Source: Rachycentron canadum
Lineage: Eukaryota > Chordata > Actinopteri > Carangiformes > Rachycentridae
Length of the DNA stretch: 64,000 bases
Direction: 5' to 3'
Assembly: GCA_038496675.1 (NCBI GenBank)
Contig: CM076652.1
Location: 3,169,684 to 3,233,683 of the forward strand
Both the position numbers and the translations under genes were made by a program. The notes beneath the pieces were generated by a model. It searched no databases and was not told the origin of the DNA. It saw only the letters and a program-made list of their open reading frames with translations. Every line of letters begins with the position of its first letter. The stretch's first letter is position 1. Below are positions 20,562-31,200 of this stretch, in pieces.

Positions 20562-23500
20562 CTACGGAGGAGAAAACAAACTGATCTGCGAGTCTCTTCA
20601 CAGATTCATACTGTTACTATTCATGTGTCTTCATGCTTTGACGAGGTGACGTTTCAGGAAGTCGTGAAGTGAGAAGAGAGATGTTTTTTTGTTTTAATGA
20701 TGGAGCCCTAGACTAGTCAATGCTGACAATGCTCACAACCTTTATGATTTCTACAAGAACGAATATGCAGCTTCTTTTGCTCTAACAGCTCCACAGAATG
20801 TGCATCACAAGACAGCAGAGGGTTTTCAGTCTAATCCTTTTATATTATATTTATATCATCAAAACTGGATAAGGCTGGTAAATAAACATATATCTGTAAA
20901 GTGTATTATGTAAGTATTGTATCTATAAACAGGGCGGTACAGTGGTACAGTGGTTAGTGCTGTCACAGCAAAAAGGTTCTGGGTTTGATTCCTGGGGTCA
21001 TTCTGTGTGGAGTTTGCATCTTGTGCCTGTGTGTGTTCCCTCCAGGTTTGGCTTCCTCCCACAGTCCAAAGACATGCAGGGTAATTGCTGACTCTAAATT
21101 GCCCCTCGGTGCGAGTGTGAATGGCTGTTTGTCTCTGTATGTCGGCCCTGTGATAGACTGGCGACCTGTCCGGGATGTACCTCGCCCTCGCCCCAATGTC
21201 AGCTGAGATTAAGCCGTGTACTACTCTCATCTAATGCTGTAACTGTCAGGAACACACACACAACCACAGCCTGGCTCCAAACTGCTAACTGCTGCTAATA
21301 GCTAATATAATAGCTAATAACTGCTGCCAATAGCCTAAAACAATTCAGTGGGAGTTTAGACAGATCAGAGAGAGATGTTCATGTCAAGAATTACAATTAG
21401 GCTGTTTGTTTCTTCTTATCTGTCTAATGATGCGTGTAACTCTGCTAATCTTGGCTGAGACACCCTTGAGTTTTGCTTCTTGTTGAAATAAATGTTAGAG
21501 CATTAACATAATAATCCATGACTGTAGTCCACAGGGTCGTTCAGGTGAGTCTTACCTTCCTCTGGCAGAAGGTGGAGCAGTAGTTGACTTTGTGACAGCC
21601 GGTACACTCGCTCATCGCCATGCGGCCACAGTTCACACACATCTGCTACAGAGGCAACACAGTAAGACACACAAAGTTTTAAATTAGAGGGAAAAAAAGA
21701 AAAACACAGAAATGTCTCATTTAAATTTCTCATTAAGCTTCTCACAGGCCCTCTCATTTATCTAGTGGCCCTACTCCCAACTCGAGGGGCCCAACCCCCA
21801 GACTGGGAACCACTGGACTACACCACCTGAGCAGCTCCACCTGGTGCAGCTACAACAATAAAATGCTTCAGTTTTAAAAATCCAATAATGTCAGATATTA
21901 TAATAATCAGTCACTGGGGACATTTTACTGCAGGGATTTTAAAATAGCTGCGTACGAGAGAAAGGTGTGCAGGATATAGGACAGATAAATAAAGTGGGTC
22001 AGGTGTATTTCTTCTATAAAAGCCTCAGTGTAAAGATGAAGTGGAAACATACTGTTGTTATTTATATGTGAGAGGCGTGCTTGTGTTGATTTTATTTAGT
22101 TGTTTATTTTTACTCTGGATATTTTTCCTCAAACAACTACATTATGTTTCTTTGACAGTAGCTTTATACACAAGCCACGACACGTGACAGTTGTGTAGTT
22201 TGGAGGGTCGGATGAAAGTAGAGCTTTGAGGGCTGAAAAATGAATGTGTGTGTGTCATACGTTGATGATGATCTCAGTAATGTCAGAGCTTCTCTTGGCC
22301 TCAGAGTCGTCTGGCTGCTGAAAGGAAATCTGGTTCTGAAACGAATGACTGAAACCACACTGGAGATACAGACACAGACACACACACAGCACAACAACAT
22401 GTTTATGTCTCTATTCAGTTTAAAGCTGGAATCACAACACTGCTTACAGATGGTGAGTCTCGAACAGACTATGCTCTACTATACAATATCATACTATTAC
22501 ATACCATACAACACTATTCTATATATAATTCTATTATGTACCATACCATACTACACCATACTATACCATAATCATACTGTTCTTTACAATACTCTAATAA
22601 TATAACAATAATATTCTACTATTATATACTATATCATACTATATCTATATCATATTATTTCATACTGTTTAATACTACACCATACTACATTATTATATAC
22701 CACACCATGCACTATACCATACTATACCATGCCATACTATATACTATACCATATACTACACCATGGTAAAGCATACTATACTATTATATACCACATCATA
22801 TTATGCTACAGGTGAGACTGAACTGATTTGAGTCTTATGTGTTATGTCATGAAGGAACTGTATCATTTTTATTATTAATTATCATGTGTAATAATTTAAT
22901 TTCTGGTTAATGCTGCTGTTATAAATCTTAGACTCTGTTGTGTGTGCGTGTGTGTGTGTGTGTTCTCACCTCCTTCCTGCCCCCCTGACCTTTGAGCCCT
23001 GGCGTATCCCCTCCTGAGTTTTTGGCCTGTTCAATCAGAGCCTTCAGCTGCTGCACGTTGCTCAGCAGCGTGTTGGCCATCTCCTCCAGGTACAGCCAGG
23101 TGTTCTTCTGCCCCTCGGTCACCGCCGGCCCTGCCCCCCCCACGGGCTCCACCTCCAGCCCGCTCACCAGCCCTGCTGATGGAGATGCTGCCGCTGCCGT
23201 CGTCGTCACCGCCAACTTGGCCTGAACGGGCTGAGGAGTCACGGCCAAAGCCGGCAATGCTGTCAACACTGAGAGGAGAAAAAGAAGTTGAGGGGATGTC
23301 ATGATTGAGCTTCTGCAGTGACAGTTTCTGAGGCTTACGTCAATCCCACAGTTTCACTACCTGCAGCTTCAACAATGCAGTGAAGCACGAAGAATCAAAC
23401 AGCAGGAAAACAGGTGGTCTGAGCAGATCCAGGTTAGTGTGTCTGTGCTTCCTCCATACATTCGCTCCTGACCCACATACACCACTTAACGTCTCTGACA

Positions 23501-26500
23501 GCTCAGAGCTCCACTGAGAACAGACCAGTCCAAAAATAACTGGACATCCATCTCCGACTGTGGTCTAACATGTCCTGGGGAAAACTGTGTGTGTGTTCTG
23601 GCAGGTAACTGAAGGTTTATATTTTGCAAAATATAATATATGGAAAATTTCCCAGTATTTTTCTAGAAAGAAGCTGTGTGACTGTTAATTTTAAGGTCAT
23701 TTTACTCAGTTATGTTAAAAGCGAGGGAGGTTGCCCACATTTTCTGGCAGAAATAATAAAAAAAGATGAATAATAATAATAATAATAATAATAATGTTAT
23801 TTTACTGTTACAGTTTTCCTTAAAAGTTGCCAGAACCTAACGTAGACAAAACAAGAATGGGGTAGATTTGCTTTTAGAGGTGAAGGGACCACAGGTAAGG
23901 AAAAAAAAAACAAAAAAAACATACTAATAGTTCAATAACTGATGTTTGCATTATAATGTAAATCATGTACTAGCCCCATGACCCTGTCTGTGGTCCAGTG
24001 GTTTTCCTTCCCTGGACCACTTCTATTGGTCCTGACCTCTGCAGCCCGGGAACATCCCACAGAGCTGCAGTGTTGGAGAAGCTCTGACCTAGTCACATCA
24101 CAGTCTGGTCAAAGTCAAAGTCGCTCACGTCACATTCACCCATTTTTCCTGCTTCAACACGTGGACTTCAGGACTAATTGTTCAGCTGCCTCATATGTCC
24201 ACCACTAACAGATGGTAAACATCTGGTAAACACTTTGACTGTGGTCATAATGTTATGGCTGATTGGTATAAAACTGCTTCCTCTCCTGATATTAATCCTT
24301 ATTGCACCAGGGCATTAGTTTGACATCAGATGAGCTCCCTGCATCTCCATATTTAAACCTGAGCTAAAGACACATTTTCATTCATAGACATTTTTAGCTC
24401 ACTAACCTTCTACTTCTTTTTATGTCTATACTGTGTATTTGCTCCGTTCATTTTCTTGTTTTTGTTGTATGTTCATATGTTTCTTTATATAGTGTATTTA
24501 CTTTGTTTTCTTCTGCTTAAAACACTGCCACACCTCAAAACGCTGCTTCGATTGCCAATATGAGCAAAGACTTAGTGACACGTTCAACAGCTTGTGTGTG
24601 TGTGTGTGTGTGTGTTTGTTGCCCTGCAGTCAAATGAAAACACCAGCAGCTCTTCAGCCCTGTGTTGGTTAAAAAATATCTGATCTGTGATGGTTTCCAA
24701 CATTTAAATTACAGATATTTTCCTGTTTGAGTTCTAGATGAAATCTCATCAGTTTGTGTGTTTGCCACCTGGTCACAACAGTCAATATTAATTATCAGCC
24801 CCAGAAAACAGAAAACAGCCCCCTCAGTGTTGTGTAGAGTAAGGAGAGAGAGGAGATGTGGGAACATCCCTGATTGGTGCATTAAGGAGTAGGTTATCTT
24901 TAGGTGGAGAAATCAGGGCGGCGAACCGTGGTGGTGCCTCATTATTCACCCACAGAGCCACGCTCTCCTGAGAGCTCATTACAGTTACACAACAGCCAAT
25001 CAGAAAGCCTTGTTGGATGATGGATCAGTTTCAGGTCTGCAGCAATGCAGGGGTCTACGGGAAACCCCTTTACAAATCATTTATTAGAGGGACATGGAGA
25101 TGGATACAGTGCCAGCACTCGGCTGTGCTGCTCACACAGACTGTTAAAACTATAAAAGTGGACGTGGACTCTGGGTCTGAGGCAAAAGCCTTAAACCTGC
25201 ATTCTATCTAATGACCATCAGGGGGCGACTCTGAAAGTCAGATTGCATTGAAGTCTATGGAAAATGGTTCTATTTCTCAAATACGATTTCTTCTGGTTTG
25301 AAAAAAAAAATCAAGATGGCAACAGCCAAATTATAAACTGGGAGCTTCAAACTAATGGGTGACGTCATGGCGGGTTGACACTTGGTCTCTACTGGGAAGT
25401 TTGTCTAAAACTCTTCTCCTGTCTGAAGTCATGAATATTGACTTGAACTATTCATTTGTAAGGACTTTTTTCAGTCAGATCCTAAACCTCAGTTATAATG
25501 GTCACCAAACAGTTTAAATAGGGTCTGTTAGTCTGGACTTTTCTATGACATGGCCCCTGAAGTCTGACTTTAGGTCTGTGAGTAGAAAGAGGACTGAGCT
25601 GTTTGACTTCTCTTAGTATTTTTTAAAAAGGAAAATTCAACTGCTCATGTTTATCTGCTCCGGACAATCAGGATAGAGTACAGAGCAGGTCAGACTCACT
25701 CCTCCTCAGCTCCACCTTCTCCTCCAAACATAGTTTCTTCTGGTTTCAAAAGACCAAGATGGCCGACGGACAAATTACAAACCGGAGGCTTCAAAACAGC
25801 AGCTCACAAACCAGTGGGTGGGTTGACACTTGGCTGCTAACGTGTCCCAGTGGCCCCTCAGTATTGCAGCAAAAAAAATTCACCCTGAAGTCAAACAGTC
25901 ATTTTCCCCGTAGACCAACATTACAAAAGAGATGCTCATAGAACTCATAGGAAAGAAACATTCAGGTTTCACTCTTTCTGTTATAATTTTTTATTCATGG
26001 AGTTTTTTTCTTTGTTCAACTTTCCCACAGGATAGAAAGGTTTTATTTTGTAAAATCTATAGACCGAGGAAACACCTCCCAACCCAAGACTTGATGATGG
26101 ACAGTGATCAGAATAAGTACCTGCAGTGCTGGCGAACACTTCGCTCTGCGCTGAGCCTTCTGAGATGATGGCGGCGGCAGCAGCGGCGGCGGTAGCGTCA
26201 CCAGTCGGAGTGCGGTCGAAGGTCAAGGCTCCGGCGGTGGTGAACTGTCCTGATGGGGACACGGTGACTGTTGGTGAAGGACAGACATGTTCAGAAGTTC
26301 ACACCACAGAACCAATGGAAACTTTCAAGAATTTTCCAGGAGCACAAACATCAATACAGTCTTTTAGAAGATGACAATGAATAATTTTAAGGTCATTTTT
26401 AAAAGGTCAAAGGTCAAGAAAATATGACTAATGTAGGACATTTTTCCTTTGACGTACATGTGGTCCCAGGGGTCAGGGTGATGTTTTTGGTGGCAGGAAG

Positions 26501-27502
26501 TTCCTTTTTAGGAAGGACAAGCGGAGGCTCGGTGTCTTTCTTCCGTCTCTTGTACGGGACAAAGAGGCGAACTGGACCAGTCTGACCCAAGCAGAGAGGA
26601 AACAGACAAACTGATGAAATCAACATCCAACAACAACAGTCAAGATGCTTTTTACAGTAACTAAAATATGAACCTGTTTTTACTCCAAAACTATTCTTCA
26701 CTGAACTGAAGTAGCTATGGTTGAGAAATAGTAAATACTGTCGAAGCCGTACAAGAAAATTATAGAAAATTATTATAATAATAATAATCTTATACACTAA
26801 ATCAAAAACAAGGAAAAAAATGCAAACTGGTGAAAAGATTATTTAAATTGGGAAGAATGTAATCAAAGTATAAGTAAAACAGATTATTAATCTAACCAGA
26901 AATATAATTATATTCTACAGTGTCACTCTATAGAACAAAATATTTATCCCAGTTTCTCAGAGTCAACAGTGATGTCAAATGTCTTCTTGTGTCCAACTGA
27001 CACACAATCCCAAACCCACCTGTTTAGAATACAGAGGTGCCACCACAATAGCAATATTAATGTTAATGTTAAGGTCAGATAATGTGCCCACATACAGACC
27101 ACAGTTTAAACCAGGTGGAGCTGATGATAGTGACAGAAAGACAAAAATTAACTTTTTACCATATTTATGTTTTCTGCTGCCAGAGATTCTCCATCCTTTG
27201 GACACTGGAGAGAGAGAGTGAGAGAGAGAGGCATACAAACTGAGATCTGCTGAACTCATGCATGGTTATCATATAAGAGGCCTCATTTTGAGCTGAACTC
27301 AGTCCACAGTGCCCAGTGTCAGTCCGTTAAAATATGGCCTATAACTTCAGAGGAAACAGATGCCTAAAACAAGTCCTTCAGGTAAAAAGCTCAACCTGAT
27401 CTACACTGACTCACCGCTGTCAGGTCGTCACAGCAGGCTGCACAGGTACAGGAGGCAGCATGGGGGTTCAGGATACGCTCCTACACACACGCACATGCAC
27501 AA

Positions 27503-27557
<55 letters not shown>

Positions 27558-29156
27558 TTCACAGTTAAACTCTAGACTTCAACTTGTGTTCAGAATCAGC
27601 TATTCTGCATGAAAAATGTAAAAGTGCTTGGTATAGTGTGAAACTGTGTAGTACAGCAGTAGTAATGTAGTAGTGCAGTGTATTACTATAGAGCTATATA
27701 TTATTATAGAGTAGTAATAGTGGCACCTGTATGAGGCAGAGCAGAGGCCTCCCAGCGTATCGGATGCTCCTCTTCCAGTCTTTGCTGCTCGCTCTTCCTG
27801 CCAGACCTTCGAACTCAGTGGGCGTGAACCACTGCTGATTGTGTTTGATGCAACGACCTTTACCCCCTGAACACAACACACAGTTAGTGTGGGTAATAGT
27901 TGGACAAATTACCCTAGAAGTAAGGGTCTGATTGATGTTCTGACAGTTCAAATCAACTCTGTTGCTCAAACCATCAGTAGAGACAAACAGCTGTGTTAGT
28001 GTTAGTTGGGAATTATTGCAGCTCACTGACATGAACAGGACATGATCAGTAAAGAGGAATCTTCAGGTAGGAATTTGGAGACAGTAGATTGAAACACTGG
28101 TTGAGCCTGAAGTGAAGCCAAGTTTAAAAACCAACCTGACCAGAGACTATGTTCGTCTCGAGTGTTTCAGACCGAGGACAACGCGAACCACCTAACTAAC
28201 CAAACATCCCCAAAAACCAAGGGCTACTAGTACTACTATAGCTAAAGCAAAGCAGCAAGGAGTCAATTTGACCGGGAATTTAACCGGGGTCTGAAAATGA
28301 TTAAATATCTGTCTTATCCGCTTAGCTTATCCGTCACATCCACGAACACTGGCCAAACGTCATCAAACGCATCACAAGTCTCAGTCATGGTGCCATTATA
28401 GTAAAACTTGTCACTCCCTGTTGCGATTCTCTTTAATTGACCTGGTCTTCAGCCTCTGGTCAATGATTTTGTCCATTGTCAGTTTGATAGTTAACAGGCT
28501 GATAACAGGAGACATTTAGCTCAATCCCGGAGCAGGCTGATTTAATATTGAATACAACATGTAGCCCAACACTACTCGGTAGCTCTGTGGTCACTCTCAG
28601 ATTGAGAAACACAACATTTAACAGGAGATTTGAACTATTTACTTTTTTACTCACGGACCACACTTTGAGAAAAACTGATCTGGAGGGATACGTATGTTAG
28701 CTCTCAGTACAGGTGAGCTGATCACCTGATCCCAGTCGGTTCTTGTAAAGGACTCCGCTGGTGTTCCTGCAGCGGACTGGCAACTCGTTGTTGTAGACTG
28801 AAGGGTCCCAATTGTACTTAGTACAGGAGTCTTTGTCCTGGGGTGGGGTCAGTGGGGTGGGCGTGGTCTGTGGACCTAAGAAACACACAGGAGGATGAAA
28901 CAAACACTGATCAGCCTCAGATTTAGATTTGTTATTTACCTCGATACAATATGGACGCCTAAAGAGACAGCAGGACCTTCTCAGTGATGTAACACACACA
29001 CACACACACATACACACACCTGGTGCGATGGCAGTGGCAGACTTGAGACCGGTTGCCTCAACAATGCTCCCGTCGGTGTGAACCACGATCAAAGTGGCCT
29101 TCTGGGTACTCAGACCTTCACCCAGCTGGAGGGTCGTCCTCCCACTCTGTTACACC

Positions 29157-29214
<58 letters not shown>

Positions 29215-30884
29215 AAACACAAATATGGTGCAGTATGGAGGAGGTACAGCGTTTGACAGCAAAGGAGTTGAAAGCATAGGAAGTCCAGGGATGGAGGTTT
29301 TAGTTGGCCTTTAGATTAAACATGTTAGACATCATCATCATCATCATCAAATTCAATTGGGATAAAAAAAGGTGTCAGTAATTTAAATCAGAACTCTACA
29401 GATGTGTACGATTGTCTACGATTGACATTAATGTATATAAATAATTGAAACATGTACCTTAAATCCCTGCTGAGCTATATTTCTCTCTGAAACAGATCTA
29501 CTTAGACAGCCCGTAAATATAGGGGGATAGTAATCACATGCAGAGGTGTGACCATCAGTGTGTGTGTTGATCTACCAGCACGTGTTCAGGGAGGCTTCCC
29601 GACGTGGCGACGGTCGTGGTGAAAACATTGTCCTCTGCAGCCTGAACATCCCCCACTGTCACCGCCGTCACCTCTGATCAACAACAAGAGAGTCAAATAT
29701 TTCATCATCACATACAACCTCAAATCAGTATCACTGCTACAATAATTCACCTGTCAAGAAAAGATAAAATTATATTGTCACAGCCAAAGTTGAAGTGTTA
29801 TGTTATGATGGCAGCATGAAGGACGTCACAGGGCAATAAGGGATTCAATTCATATCACAGAAACAAGACCTATTTTCTATTTACCATGAGTGCCACAATA
29901 TGTGTTTAAATCAATAAAATAACTTTAAATTTATTAACAGACTTTCCAGTTAATTTTCAACTGTATTTCAGTATTCAATATTTCAGACATCACTCCGGGA
30001 AAACTCAATTCACAATTTCACATTAATTTACAAAGACATGAATAATGTGTGTAAATTATTTTTATTTCACATCTTATACCTTTTATAAATCAGCTCTAAA
30101 AGTTGAAATTTTATTTTATTTATTCTAATAATTGTCATCAACCCCACTTACATGTTTCCACCTCAATTATTTTGTGCCACAGCAGTAATGTATGCAGCCA
30201 TGTTGTGTTATGTTGTGATTTTCTACTTACTTAACTAAATCAGAAAAGTAAAAATAAAATAAAATAAAATAAATATCAATGTATTCTTTAGCTTTCCCGA
30301 ACTTGGGGGCATTTGATAATTTAAATAGGATATGTGCGCTATGAGGTATACACAGACGTTATAGGCTATCGATACATTACAAACCGTAAATTGCAAAATA
30401 ATTAAATGGAGTTTGGCAGCACGCGAAACGCTGCATTGTACAACGGACACGCTGAAGCTACGTTGGTTTACTTATTGCTTAAGAGCTGTGCAGTTTCATG
30501 TGAGAATATTTACTGTGTCACTTTAATGAACAGGACATATTAAATTCACCTGTCTGTCTCTAAATACAGTCATTGGTCTGTAGTTTCCCATTTTACAAAA
30601 GAAGCGAACTGACACTGTCATCATTTTTGTATTTTAGCGCCACCACGCACATCAGCGGCCTAATGCTAGCTAAAGCCCGCCTCACCTGCAAACGCCGCCT
30701 CGGCCTCGTCTGAGTTCGGCAGGGACTCGGCTCCCATGTCGATGTTTCCCGGTTCCGCCATCACCGCCATCGTGGTGACTTCGGCCTCCGACTCGGTATC
30801 CGAGCCCACTCCCTCCACCGGCGGCCCGTCGATGGGCGGTTCATCCAGCCCGAGTGCCTTCGTGGCCGAGTCCGCTTCGTCCAT
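20460..30884 (-). CDS. deaf1: DEAF1 transcription factor
   Basis: Nuclear DNA-binding regulator that recognises TTCG-containing sites. Eleven coding exons on the minus strand: 30884-30686, 29673-29576, 29146-29020, 28875-28726, 27866-27727, 27480-27415, 26581-26458, 26267-26121, 23268-22970, 21645-21556 and 20561-20460. They sum to 514 codons including stop with consistent phases (human 565 aa). Seen: an acidic N-terminus like human, SAND domain about 157-240 with K220-D-W-K, a Cys-rich segment about 249-256, nuclear signal K271-R-R-K-K, a leucine-rich helix (WLYLEEM) before the MYND finger, and MYND zinc ligands from C453 to C489. The start M at 30884 matches the human start; an in-frame ATG at 30986 would add 34 residues and is less likely. 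A human segment between the alanine-rich region and the VLTALPALAV block is not found. Confidence 0.95.
20932..21215 (+). mobile_element. tRNA-derived SINE (V-SINE / mermaid-like)
   Basis: About 284 bp starting GGGCGGTACAGTGG. It has an A-box-like TGGTTAGTGCTG near 20951 and a B-box-like GGTTTGATTCC at 20982-20992, followed by the conserved body TGTGTGGAGTTTGCAT, CCCACAGTCCAAAGACATGC and GATAGACTGGCGACCTGTCC. This body is widespread in teleost SINEs of the V-SINE/DANA-mermaid type. The copy is diverged and lies downstream of the deaf1 MYND exon, in its last intron. Confidence 0.8.
21556..21645 (-). CDS. deaf1: deaf1 MYND-finger exon
   Basis: A 90-base exon of 30 codons carrying CVNCGR, ECTGCHK and YCSTFC, most of the MYND zinc-binding pattern, nearly identical to human DEAF1. 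MYND domains mediate co-repressor contacts. Acceptor and donor are canonical and both flanking introns are phase 0. Confidence 0.95.
21735..21820 (-). repeat. interspersed repeat fragment
   Basis: Inverted relative of 8190-8275; on the minus strand it reads CCAGTGGTTCCCAG...GGGGTTGGGCCCC...AGATAAAT. It lies in the deaf1 intron upstream of the MYND exon. Confidence 0.4.
22470..22805. repeat. TATACCATAC-type satellite-like tract
   Basis: About 330 bp of degenerate repeats of ATACTATACCAT and ACTACACCATAC within a deaf1 intron. Unit length is roughly 5-15 bases with heavy drift. Only A, C and T are common on the plus strand, so it is almost free of G. Confidence 0.75.
22935..22962. repeat. GT microsatellite at deaf1 splice donor
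   Basis: An imperfect (GT)n tract on the plus strand, i.e. (CA)n in the deaf1 transcript, ending only a few bases downstream of the donor of exon 22970-23268. Confidence 0.85.
22970..23268 (-). CDS. deaf1: deaf1 exon with nuclear-export/coiled helix
   Basis: Encodes the VLTALPALAV block, a Val/Ala/Thr/Gly-rich linker and the conserved WLYLEEM...LL..VQQLKALIEQAK helix, which in DEAF1 overlaps the nuclear export and dimerisation region. The donor is followed almost at once by a CA-repeat in the transcript. Confidence 0.9.
23770..23795. repeat. (AAT)n microsatellite
   Basis: About eight perfect AAT/TAA repeats in the deaf1 intron between 23269 and 26120. Confidence 0.9.
23978..24267 (-). mobile_element. 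Tc1-like family A, fragment (copy 2)
   Basis: Closely similar to 18985-19217 (GACCCTGTCTGTGGTCCAGT, then ACATCCCACAGAGCTGCAGT), ending in the same terminal repeat GTGGTCATAATGTTATGGCT. Only about 290 bp of one end is left. It keeps an internal stretch (about 24165-24240) that copy 1 has lost. Confidence 0.75.
25140..25400 (+). repeat. interspersed repeat (copy 3)
   Basis: Contains ATAAAAGTGGAC...AAACCTGCATTCT...ATGACCAT (as at 9112-9225), then GGGGGCGACTC, GAAGTCTATGG, GTTTCTTCTG-like sequence with an A run, AGATGGCAAC and TGGGTGACGTCATGG. It links the otherwise separate fragments into one family. Confidence 0.55.
25660..25845 (+). repeat. interspersed repeat (copy 4)
   Basis: Shares the ATCAGGATAGAGTACAGAGC and CTCCTCAGCTCCACCTTCTC modules with 16996-17058, and AAGATGGCCG plus CTTCAAAACAGCAG with both other copies. 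It lies about 260 bases beyond copy 3, in the same orientation. Confidence 0.55.
27415..27480 (-). CDS. deaf1: deaf1 Cys-rich exon
   Basis: A 66-base exon (22 codons) encoding NPHAASCTCAACCDD, the cysteine-rich zinc-binding-like segment that follows the SAND domain. It is flanked by phase 0 introns, so skipping would keep the frame. The acceptor follows a long UG tract instead of a normal polypyrimidine tract. Confidence 0.9.
27505..27555. repeat. (CA)n microsatellite in deaf1 intron
   Basis: About 24 CA repeats on the plus strand, hence (UG)n in the deaf1 transcript, 25-75 bases upstream of the acceptor of exon 27480-27415. Confidence 0.95.
27727..27866 (-). CDS. deaf1: deaf1 SAND-domain core exon
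   Basis: Carries the second half of the SAND domain, including GRASSKDWKRSIRYAGRPL with the KDWK DNA-contact motif. The preceding exon (28875-28726) supplies the first half, KYNWDPS to KNRLGSG. Conservation with human is very high. Confidence 0.95.
29159..29211. repeat. (CA)n microsatellite in deaf1 intron
   Basis: About 26 perfect CA repeats (UG in the deaf1 transcript), ending about 12 bases upstream of the acceptor of exon 29146-29020. Confidence 0.95.
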
Positions 30885-31200
30885 TCTTCCGCCGAACGAC
30901 AAGAGCCGAATGAGACCGAGCAGCAGCGGGGCAGAGCGCGGTCCGAGCGCAGCCGAGCCCGGTACGAACCGGGGAGGGGACTGCAATTACGGAGCGCGTT
31001 ACTGATGATAGATAAATTAGTAAAGTTTCCTTCGAAATGGAAGGAAAAGTCAAAGAGTCGGGAGACCAGACGCCGAGGGAGGAAGACCGCCCGACTGTTA
31101 GTTTTTTTTTCATGAAGTCGAGGAAAGAGATGCACCGGATATTCCCGGAGAATCACGAGTCGACCCGAAGCGACACACAGTGGCCAAAATCTAGACATTT
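30885..31200 (-). promoter_or_regulatory. deaf1: deaf1 promoter / 5' UTR, CpG-rich
   Basis: CpG-dense sequence directly upstream of the deaf1 start codon, continuing through exon 1 (30660-31190). It falls off sharply to AT-rich sequence beyond 31200. No TATA box was noted, as expected of a housekeeping CpG-island promoter. A transcription start cannot be fixed. Confidence 0.55.

Noticed and set aside
20950..21000. tRNA-like box A and box B sequence
   Set aside because: It continues into a SINE body and cannot fold as a full tRNA, so it is a SINE head and not a tRNA gene.
30761..31198. 145-residue minus-strand frame at the deaf1 5' end
   Set aside because: It is out of frame with the DEAF1-like reading MDEADSATKALGL and is Arg/Ser-rich as expected of a CpG-island shadow.
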